In this document: piece by piece, positions 1 through 4,449 of the stretch
Numbering within the stretch: the first letter of the stretch is position 1
Layout: each line of letters begins with the position of its first letter
Assembly: GCA_902477615.1 (NCBI GenBank)
Contig: CABSHY010000100.1
Coordinates: 1-5,230 of the forward strand
Length of the DNA stretch: 5,230 nt
DNA from: an uncultured Sutterella sp.
Lineage (GTDB): Bacteria; Pseudomonadota; Gammaproteobacteria; Burkholderiales; Burkholderiaceae_F
Reading direction: 5' to 3'
Translations under genes and position numbers: made by a program
Notes under the pieces: model-generated
The model's input: only the letters and a program-made list of their open reading frames with translations
Told to the model about the DNA's origin: nothing
The model's database searches: none

Positions 1-1
1 T

Positions 2-238
2 GGTTATGTCGGAAAACTTGATGGGGATCGCAAAAACGATGAGCATTGGAGCTTACTGGTTTCGCCTCGAACGACAAGCTTAAGTGCGGCGTTTGACGCG
101 CTTTTGGTTGATCAATCGATTAGTTTAATTGCAAGAGAAAATTCACCGATGTATGACTGGTATTGCTTAATCAGTCAGGCCGAATGGAAGCATCGTCCGA
201 TGTTTGAAAGTTTGAGGTTGATTCATCCGATTAACTAG
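2..238 (+). CDS. C-terminal fragment of an unidentified protein, possibly a LysR-type regulator
   Basis: An open frame enters from the left edge and ends at TAG 236-238, giving 78 C-terminal residues. The fragment is soluble, with no membrane segment, and ends in ...MFESLRLIHPIN. An alternation of strand-like and helix-like stretches (WSLLVSPR, SAAFDALLVDQSISLI, then WYCLISQAEWKHRPMFESLR) resembles the end of a LysR-type effector-binding domain, where a hydrophobic strand is followed by an Arg-containing terminal helix. That assignment rests on general pattern only; no diagnostic motif is present and the DNA-binding part lies outside the window. The gene runs toward the RNA element at 283-366, whose hairpin could also terminate read-through from it. 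That the frame is a real gene end is fairly likely, but the family is uncertain. Confidence 0.6.
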   Translation, partial: GYVGKLDGDRKNDEHWSLLVSPRTTSLSAAFDALLVDQSISLIARENSPMYDWYCLISQAEWKHRPMFESLRLIHPIN

Positions 239-268
239 TACTTGATAGTCTGTAAAAATTGAGTGGTG

Positions 269-277
269 TGATAAGAT
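269..277 (+). promoter_or_regulatory. Extended -10 promoter of RNA copy 1
   Basis: TG at 269-270, one base, then TAAGAT at 272-277 form an extended -10. It lies 6 nt before the conserved AGGTGG that begins the repeated element. No convincing -35 is seen at 16-18 bp. The same arrangement (TGnTATGAT) precedes copy 2, so conservation in position supports it. The predicted start of transcription is about 283-285. Confidence 0.55.
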
Positions 278-282
278 GCTCA

Positions 283-366
283 GAGGTGGCTAAAAATGCG
301 CTTAACATCTTTGAATCCACCTAAAAATGGCAATAGCTCGGTGACGACCGGGCTATTACCATTTTG
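283..366 (+). ncRNA. Candidate structured small RNA, copy 1 of 2
   Basis: This is a directly repeated element matching 870-953. The first 44 nt (284-327) match copy 2 at 41 positions. AGGTGG (284-289) can pair with CCACCT (317-322), closing a 27-nt loop. A long hairpin then occupies 324-365, and its tip at 336-353 is identical to that of copy 2. An SD-like GAGGTGG stands 6 nt before ATG 296-298, which opens a 32-codon frame (stop 392-394) beginning MRLTSLNPP, so a translated leader is an alternative reading. The extended -10 immediately upstream and a terminator-like 3' hairpin suggest an autonomous RNA of about 80 nt. I do not recognise the family with confidence. The Rfam 'Betaproteobacteria toxic small RNA' is a candidate to test. 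No target is visible. Confidence 0.55.
324..365. terminator. Long hairpin ending RNA copy 1, also a likely terminator for the minus-strand antitoxin gene
   Basis: AAAATGG (324-330) pairs with CCATTTT (359-365). After a C/A mismatch, AATAGC (332-337) pairs with GCTATT (352-357), then a U-G wobble, then CGGT (339-342) pairs with ACCG (347-350) around the loop GACG. On the plus strand it ends in TTTT. Read on the minus strand it ends in a run of five T, the better intrinsic terminator, and lies about 35 nt beyond the stop of the gene at 400-684. It therefore probably serves both directions. Confidence 0.6.
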
Positions 367-399
367 GGAGTTAGTTTCTTTTCAAAGGAAATGAATGAG

Positions 400-684
400 C
401 TATTGAGCAACTTGTACTTTTTCGTTATGTTGAAGAATTTTTTCGATTAGTTCTTGAGTCAATTCAACAACGTATTCATCTTCTTTTGCTTCTGAAGCTT
501 CAGGGATGATTTCGCCGTCTCTCATGCGAAATTCGATACAGTCTTCAACGGCGTAGCGAGCCCATTCTTCGCTGGTTTCGTTCTCAATTGGCCAAGAAAG
601 GAGTTCGGGAAGATCTCGGCATTTGATGATAGGAGAGCCGTCTTCAAGGGTTAGAAATTGGCAAGCATAATTAAATTTTGACAT
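400..684 (-). CDS. Solitary HicB-type antitoxin-like protein lacking its C-terminal HTH
   Basis: This encodes 94 residues from ATG 684-682. An in-frame TTG at 696 would add MSKV; it has AAGG only 4 nt upstream, which is too close for a good site, so I prefer the ATG, although neither start has an ideal SD. The protein follows the HicB partial RNase-H-like fold: FNYACQFLTLEDGSPII, then CRDLPEL, an EEWARYAVEDCIEFRMRDGE helix and turn, and IPEAS. The last part, EYVVELTQELIEKILQHN, matches the linker that leads into the HTH in E. coli-type HicB (about 140 residues), but here the protein stops shortly after it. HicB normally neutralises the HicA mRNA interferase and represses its own operon. No HicA frame is seen on either side. 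The product may be an orphan antitoxin or a remnant. It sits between the two RNA copies and is transcribed against them. The fold assignment is by motif recall, not by search. Confidence 0.7.
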   Translation of the reverse strand: MSKFNYACQFLTLEDGSPIIKCRDLPELLSWPIENETSEEWARYAVEDCIEFRMRDGEIIPEASEAKEDEYVVELTQELIEKILQHNEKVQVAQ

Positions 685-720
685 AACTTTTGACAATACG
701 CCTTAGATTATTTTGCTTTG

Positions 721-732
721 ATAAATATTTAT
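721..732. promoter_or_regulatory. Perfect 12-bp palindrome upstream of the antitoxin gene
   Basis: ATAAATATTTAT is fully self-complementary and lies 37 bp upstream of the preferred antitoxin start, right beside the structured element at 734-800. It could be an operator or part of an AT-rich promoter. Such AT palindromes also arise by chance, so the call is weak. Confidence 0.25.
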
Positions 733-733
733 T

Positions 734-800
734 GGCTACGAGCGGGGGAGCTAGGCTCCCCCCTAACTTACTCAAACGTTACCGTTTGAACCTCGTAGTC
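734..800. other. Two-hairpin, three-way-junction nucleic-acid structure
   Basis: A 9-bp outer stem pairs GGCTACGAG (734-742) with CTCGTAGTC (792-800), with one G-U wobble. Inside are two stable hairpins: GGGGGAGC (744-751) with GCTCCCCC (755-762) around loop TAG, and TCAAACG (772-778) with CGTTTGA (783-789) around loop TTAC. On the plus strand it precedes RNA copy 2. On the minus strand it would be the untranslated leader of the antitoxin gene. It does not fit tRNA proportions and I recognise no riboswitch core. Its second hairpin resembles that at 991-1012. The structure is directly visible; its function is unknown. Confidence 0.5.
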
Positions 801-856
801 ACAGCACAAAGGATAACAATCAGAGGAACAAGATCCTCAAATTGGAAACACAAGTG

Positions 857-865
857 TGCTATGAT
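857..865 (+). promoter_or_regulatory. Extended -10 promoter of RNA copy 2
   Basis: TG at 857-858, one base, then TATGAT at 860-865 make a strong extended -10. It stands 5 nt before AGGTGG, against 6 nt in copy 1. Upstream sequence offers no good -35. The predicted start of transcription is about 870-872. Confidence 0.6.
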
Positions 866-869
866 GTCG

Positions 870-953
870 GAGGTGGCAAAAAATGCGGTTAACATCTTTG
901 AATCCACCTATAAAGTTGACTTTGGCTCGGTGACGACCGGGCCATTGTCATTT
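870..953 (+). ncRNA. Candidate structured small RNA, copy 2 of 2
   Basis: This is the second copy of the element at 283-366. AGGTGG (871-876) and CCACCT (904-909) are spaced exactly as in copy 1 (39 nt end to end). The following hairpin pairs TGAC (917-920) with GTCA (947-950), GGC (924-926) with GCC (941-943) and CGGT (928-931) with ACCG (936-939) around loop GACG, with an imperfect middle at 921-923/944-946. The lower stem differs from copy 1 but still pairs, which supports selection on structure. GGAGGTGG at 869-876 is a near-ideal SD for ATG 883-885, opening a 16-codon frame (stop 931-933) that begins MRLTSLNPP as in copy 1 and then diverges. The trailing TTTCT is a weak terminator tail. 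Confidence 0.55.
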
Positions 954-958
954 CTACA

Positions 959-1012
959 CCTACCTAAACCGTCGTTCGGGTAGGACCCTCTTCAAACGCT
1001 ATCAGCGTTGAA
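959..1012. repeat. Hairpin pair partly resembling the structure at 734-800
   Basis: CCTACC (959-964) can pair with GGTAGG (979-984). A second hairpin, TTCAAACGC against GCGTTGAA (991-1012, loop TATCA, one bulged A), follows. The order, a GC-rich hairpin and then a CAAACG hairpin followed by a CTC-containing stretch, parallels 744-794, but no outer closing stem is found here. It may be a diverged second copy of the same module placed directly after RNA copy 2. Confidence 0.35.
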
Positions 1013-1278
1013 TCTCAGACCTTGCGCGTTGTCAAAAGGAAGAGAGTGGTGGATAAGTTGTCCGCACTTAAGCGCTCACGACGTTGTTAGTGTATCAAAT
1101 ATAGAGCTTAGGTTTCTTTGATATAACGCAATATTCGTTGTTTTTCCCGTTATTCAAGATTTCTATTTTTGAATTAAAATTTCCCATTTTTGTTGGGATG
1201 TATTGCTAGCTATCCCAATCAATAATCGCTTGCGATAAAATAACGTCCACACTGAAATTCTTTAAATTTTCTACACTT
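985..1278. other. Intergenic region upstream of the LTA-synthase-like gene
   Basis: No gene is supported here. After the hairpin at 991-1012 the sequence becomes AT-rich. I see an inverted repeat TATCAAA (1093-1099) and TTTGATA (1117-1123) overlapping a possible -10, TATAAC (1122-1127). I also see two mutually exclusive hairpins sharing 1193-1199: TCCCA 1182-1186 with TGGGA 1194-1198, or TTGGGAT 1193-1199 with ATCCCAA 1212-1218. A small dyad ATCGC-TT-GCGAT (1225-1236) abuts another possible -10. None has clear family identity. Confidence 0.45.
1225..1241 (+). promoter_or_regulatory. Candidate -10 with adjoining dyad for the LTA-synthase-like gene
   Basis: TAAAAT at 1236-1241 matches the -10 consensus at five of six positions and is preceded directly by the dyad ATCGC-TT-GCGAT (1225-1236). 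The -35 region (around 1212-1217) is poor, so an activator or the alternative -10 at 1122-1127 is possible. The predicted leader would be about 30 nt. Confidence 0.3.
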
Positions 1279-2925
1279 ATGACCCTCCCTAAACTTTCCG
1301 CTAAAAACATTTACGTGATCTTCATGTTGTTGGTCATGGTGGCTTTATTAAGTTACCGTGCGTCTTTTCATGCGGTTTTGGGGGCAGTAGGGGTATTAAG
1401 TGTCATTTTCGGGTTCTTTCAACTCTCGGGTCGTTTTTTCGGTGCTTTTAATGCGACCTTCATTGTGACGGTTGTTCTCATTATTTTGAATGAGTTCAAG
1501 CGCTTCTTTTGGAAGGATCGCCTGCAGTTTTCTGACTTTGAAGTTTTCTTAGATCCCAATAACTTTGAAACGGTTTTCCATTATCCGGCAGCGGCGATTT
1601 TGGCGTTCATTTTTGCATTAATTTTGGCGGCGGGTTTTGTTTGGGGTTTTATCCGTCAGCAAAAAGTGGTTAGTTGGAAAGTCCGAGGCATTATTTTTAT
1701 CAATACGTTGGTTTTAGGGAGTGCCTGCGCCTATTACGCCATGCTCTTTGGGCAAGCGGCTTGGTTAAAGACGTTACCTAAGGGCAATAACGTTATTTCA
1801 AACGTCTTATTTTCTTCCCACATTCAATTTGAAAATCCGGGAGATAAATTGGATTTGGCAGGTGCTGTGCCCTTTGAAGTTGATGCCGTGAAGCCCGTGG
1901 CAAAGAACGCAGATAAGCCCGATGTGGTGCTTTTACTTCAAGAGTCAACGGTCAATCCTCAATTGTTTGGCGATATTGCACAAAATTCACTGCCGGCAAT
2001 GGAAATGTTTGATTCGCGTTTCGCGGATGCTAAGGGCCTTTTGCGTGTCTACACCTATGGGGGTGCGACGTGGAAGTCGGAATTTGCTGCGTTAACGGGG
2101 TTGTCGTCCGCTGACTTTAAGCCGCTTGACGGTGCTGTTTTCTATCAAGCGGTTTTCCATGTTCAGGATTCGCTTTTTAAGCGGGCAAAAGCCGCGGGCT
2201 ATAAAGTGGTGGTGATCACGCCTTTTACGGAAGGGGCTTATAACTCTGGAAAAGCCTATCGAGCATTGGGCGCAGATGAAATCATTCACTTAACGGAATT
2301 GGGCTATCCCGGTGAAGGGCGTCGCAACATTTGGACGGTGAAGTCCGCTGAACTCATGCCGATGATTCGTAAGTATCTGGAAAAACAAACGCAACCGACC
2401 TTTGTCTATTCCTTGACGATGAATGAACACGGTCCCTATCCGGCAGATGATGAAAAGGGCATGACATTAAAAGCGGCAGACAAAGTGAAAGTGTCTCAAG
2501 ATGCGCTCTATTCGTACGAAAACTACATTGCGCGTTTGGTGGAAGCTTCAAACGCTATCACGGAATTTGAAGCTTGGGTGGATCAACGTGAAAAGGCTAC
2601 GATCTTTATGCGCTTTGCTGACCATCAGCCGAGCATTAAGAAACATGCGCCTTACCGAACGGATGTTTCGTCGGGAGAATATTTGACGTTCTTCTCTCTT
2701 CAAAACAATAAGAAGGACGCCATTGCTGAAACTCATAAGGTCACAGATATTGTTTTCTTGGGCGGTATGTTGCTCGAAGAGATGAATCTTCCCTTGACGC
2801 CTTTTTATGTGGCAAACGTAACGATGCGCAAAAAAGCCGATGGTCTCTATATGGACGCAGAGGACAAGACGCTATTAAAGAGCTATCAAAATCACATCTT
2901 CAATACCATCAAAAATGTGAAGTAA
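1279..2925 (+). CDS. LTA synthase/MdoB-type membrane transferase (sulfatase fold)
   Basis: This is a 548-residue integral membrane enzyme of the alkaline-phosphatase superfamily. Five hydrophobic segments at about 10-28, 31-50, 54-71, 103-125 and 136-157 place the large C-terminal domain in the periplasm. The catalytic domain begins near residue 213 (KPDVVLLLQES). By analogy with LtaS, E222 is a metal ligand, T264 in GGATWKSEF is the nucleophile, H384 in MNEHGPY lies in the active site, and D448-H449 in FADHQPS are metal ligands. The set is complete, so the enzyme should be active. Known relatives transfer phosphoglycerol or similar groups from phospholipid to a polymer or glucan. In a Gram-negative the acceptor is probably an osmoregulated glucan or LPS, which the sequence cannot settle. 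No SD precedes ATG 1279, though an in-frame start further downstream would cut into the first helix. The gene stands alone, converging on the LPS-kinase-like gene. Confidence 0.85.
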   Translation: MTLPKLSAKNIYVIFMLLVMVALLSYRASFHAVLGAVGVLSVIFGFFQLSGRFFGAFNATFIVTVVLIILNEFKRFFWKDRLQFSDFEVFLDPNNFETVFHYPAAAILAFIFALILAAGFVWGFIRQQKVVSWKVRGIIFINTLVLGSACAYYAMLFGQAAWLKTLPKGNNVISNVLFSSHIQFENPGDKLDLAGAVPFEVDAVKPVAKNADKPDVVLLLQESTVNPQLFGDIAQNSLPAMEMFDSRFADAKGLLRVYTYGGATWKSEFAALTGLSSADFKPLDGAVFYQAVFHVQDSLFKRAKAAGYKVVVITPFTEGAYNSGKAYRALGADEIIHLTELGYPGEGRRNIWTVKSAELMPMIRKYLEKQTQPTFVYSLTMNEHGPYPADDEKGMTLKAADKVKVSQDALYSYENYIARLVEASNAITEFEAWVDQREKATIFMRFADHQPSIKKHAPYRTDVSSGEYLTFFSLQNNKKDAIAETHKVTDIVFLGGMLLEEMNLPLTPFYVANVTMRKKADGLYMDAEDKTLLKSYQNHIFNTIKNVK

Positions 2926-2993
2926 GTTCTTTTTTAAGAACAAAAGAAAATCCCTAATGCTTTAAAAATCAACGCATTGGGGATTATTTTTTT
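2926..2993. terminator. Bidirectional intrinsic terminator between convergent genes
   Basis: AATCCCTAATGC (2949-2960) pairs with GCATTGGGGATT (2974-2985), a 12-bp stem with one U-G pair, followed by A and seven T (2987-2993). Read on the minus strand the stem is followed by TTTTCTTTTG, so it also ends the gene at 3006-3872. A small hairpin, GTTCTT/AAGAAC (2926-2941), precedes it right after the stop codon. Confidence 0.85.
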
Positions 2994-3005
2994 AATGGTG
3001 GTTGT

Positions 3006-3872
3006 TTAGCGAACCACAAAGTGTTTAAGCGTTGTGTGTTTAAACCAATACGTTTTAATGTCTTCAAAAATTCGATCGATATTGATGTCCTGATCCGCGT
3101 ATCCTTCGCAAAACGCTTTCATGATGTCCGTGATAGCAATATCGGTGTGGGTTAAAGCGGGATTATTGTCAATGGACTGGGCAAAACTCGAAATGGCACG
3201 ACCTAAATCACGCTCAATGTACTTGCGTGAGGGGCGATTTTTAAAGAGGCGAATGCCGTCTAAGTCCCAAACTCCTAATTCATCGTCTTTAAAGTAAAGG
3301 TTACTGAGTTTAAGGTCACCGTGATAGAGACCGGCATCATGAATTTTCTTCGTAAAGGCACCCAAACGATGTAAAAGAGAAGTCATCTGGGAGGGGGCAC
3401 CGACATTCTGACTTAAAAAATCAGCGACTTCGATAGCGTTGGCAATGGGTTGGGCAAAAATGAAACTGTGAACCAAAATACCCTTTTCATGACGCTCTGC
3501 AGCACCGAAAATGCGAGGAGTGGGGATGCCATGTTGGGCTAAACGAAGGGCTGCGACTTCGTTGGTGTAGCCACGAGAGGGGAGCAACACATAGCGAAGC
3601 AGGTGATGAGGTTTCTTCGTTCGGTGGTTGACACGCTTCATGAAAACCGTGTGACCGGATAACTCCACGATCGAGGCTAAAGTACCGGGATCTTTTTTGG
3701 TGATCCTACCGTTAGCAATGATGGCGTCAATCTCAGAAAGTGACTCGATTAATGCGTCTTGGATGTCAGAAGCAGGAAAGTGACCGGTGATGTCTGAAAC
3801 GGTAACGGCTTTGACGCCCTCAGAATGTTTCCAATCTGCGACAGCTTGACGCAAAAGTAATGAACTTAACAT
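3006..3872 (-). CDS. Lipopolysaccharide kinase (Kdo/WaaP-like) family protein
   Basis: A 288-residue protein with a eukaryotic-like kinase fold of the WaaP/KdkA/RIO-like group. K79 in VFMKR is the likely ATP-binding lysine, and E105 in TNEVAALR fits the helix-C glutamate. LVHSFIF (about 133-139) fits the hinge. HGDLKLSN (H184, D186, N191) is the catalytic loop, and WDLDG (D203, D205) is the metal-binding motif that replaces DFG. All catalytic residues are present. The family phosphorylates Kdo or heptose of the LPS inner core on the cytoplasmic face of the inner membrane. The exact sugar cannot be told from the sequence, and a RIO-like protein-kinase role is the alternative. There is no signal peptide or membrane segment. 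The start is ATG 3872-3870, the only upstream choice, with no visible SD. It is a single gene facing the LTA-synthase-like gene across a shared terminator, in line with an envelope role. Confidence 0.8.
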   Translation of the reverse strand: MLSSLLLRQAVADWKHSEGVKAVTVSDITGHFPASDIQDALIESLSEIDAIIANGRITKKDPGTLASIVELSGHTVFMKRVNHRTKKPHHLLRYVLLPSRGYTNEVAALRLAQHGIPTPRIFGAAERHEKGILVHSFIFAQPIANAIEVADFLSQNVGAPSQMTSLLHRLGAFTKKIHDAGLYHGDLKLSNLYFKDDELGVWDLDGIRLFKNRPSRKYIERDLGRAISSFAQSIDNNPALTHTDIAITDIMKAFCEGYADQDINIDRIFEDIKTYWFKHTTLKHFVVR

Positions 3873-3995
3873 AGGTATTTTGTGTGAAGATGGACTTCGG
3901 TCTTATTGTGAGTCGTAACCAATTCAGTTTAAATCAGGATAGAAAAAAGGGCAAAGATAGAATTGATTATTGTCGATGGGAGCTATTCAATAAAC

Positions 3996-4001
3996 TATAA
4001 T
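3996..4001 (+). promoter_or_regulatory. Consensus -10 for the XRE regulator gene
   Basis: A perfect TATAAT lies 36 nt upstream of ATG 4038 in very AT-rich DNA. No -35 is seen at 16-18 bp; TTGTCG (3970-3975) is 20 bp away. The predicted leader of about 30 nt contains no SD. Confidence 0.45.
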
Positions 4002-4037
4002 TAAATAAAAATTAACTAAAATAACATATATTTAATA

Positions 4038-4358
4038 ATGAGTAAGCAAACAATGTCAACGCACCTTCCTCGAGCGATTGCAAAGAAACTCCAAATCACG
4101 GGAGAGCAAATTAAAGCGGCACGCTTGAGAAGAAATTTAACGATGGAGCAAATCGCTGATCGCGCTCAGTGCTCTGTCTTGACAGTCTCTAAAGTGGAAA
4201 AGGGGCTACCTACCGTGGCAATGGGTACCTATTTGCGAGTCTTGTATGCGTTGCAGTTGGCCGATGACATTGAATTGTTAGCAAAAAACGATCCTTTGGG
4301 ACGCGATCTACAGGACATTGCATTAAGAAAACGCGCGTCAGGAAGCAGAAGACAGTAA
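4038..4358 (+). CDS. XRE-family HTH regulator, HipB-like, without a HipA partner
   Basis: A 106-residue protein with a Cro/C1-type HTH at about residues 21-75. Helices run from GEQIKAARLRRNLTMEQIADRA through the recognition helix region SVLTVSKVEKG to TYLRVLYALQL. The ELLAKNDPLGRDLQDIALRKR tail is typical of HipB-like regulators, which usually pair with a HipA kinase toxin; the tail is basic and probably disordered at its end (RASGSRRQ). No hipA frame follows: the next gene, 91 bp downstream, is a TRAP transporter component. It could be an orphan antitoxin-type repressor or a regulator of the neighbouring transporter. The start is ATG 4038, with a second ATG at 4053; neither has an SD. A role in the cytoplasm as a dimeric DNA-binding protein is expected for the family. 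Confidence 0.8.
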   Translation: MSKQTMSTHLPRAIAKKLQITGEQIKAARLRRNLTMEQIADRAQCSVLTVSKVEKGLPTVAMGTYLRVLYALQLADDIELLAKNDPLGRDLQDIALRKRASGSRRQ

Positions 4359-4406
4359 GCATTTCTGAGTAGTTTGATTTTCTTTCTGTAAAATCTTATT
4401 TGTATT

Positions 4407-4425
4407 CGTCCTTTGTGGGCGTTTT
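4407..4425 (+). terminator. Weak intrinsic terminator after the XRE gene
   Basis: CGTCC (4407-4411) pairs with GGGCG (4417-4421), with one U-G pair, around loop TTTGT, followed by TTTTATT. The five-pair stem is marginal, so it may only attenuate transcription into the transporter gene 25 bp downstream. Confidence 0.3.
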
Positions 4426-4449
4426 ATTCATTTTCTTTAAGAGTTTCCT

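Noticed and set aside
690..695. Perfect TTGACA -35 on the plus strand
   Set aside because: No acceptable -10 is found 16-18 bp downstream (about 712-718); the hexamer lies at the start region of the minus-strand gene and is probably fortuitous.
697..860. Degenerate hicA upstream of the antitoxin gene
   Set aside because: The minus-strand translation shows none of the HicA landmarks (the GSH segment and the basic C-terminal PGTLRKIL-type region); the stretch is occupied by hairpins.
904..942. Possible tRNA or attC-like site in the RNA element
   Set aside because: GAATCC followed by a hairpin recalls a T-arm, but no acceptor, D or anticodon arms fit, and the integron core triplet arrangement is absent.
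690..983. 97-codon plus-strand frame beginning at TTG
   Set aside because: It crosses the three-way-junction structure and RNA copy 2, begins with TTG inside the antitoxin gene start region with no SD, and its frame in copy 1 is interrupted by a stop (EVAKNALNIFEST then TAA). It is best explained as a chance frame over structured RNA.
2092..2736. Several 60-65-codon frames on both strands inside the LTA-synthase-like gene
   Set aside because: They lie entirely within a gene with a full catalytic motif set and have no start signals or family-like features of their own.
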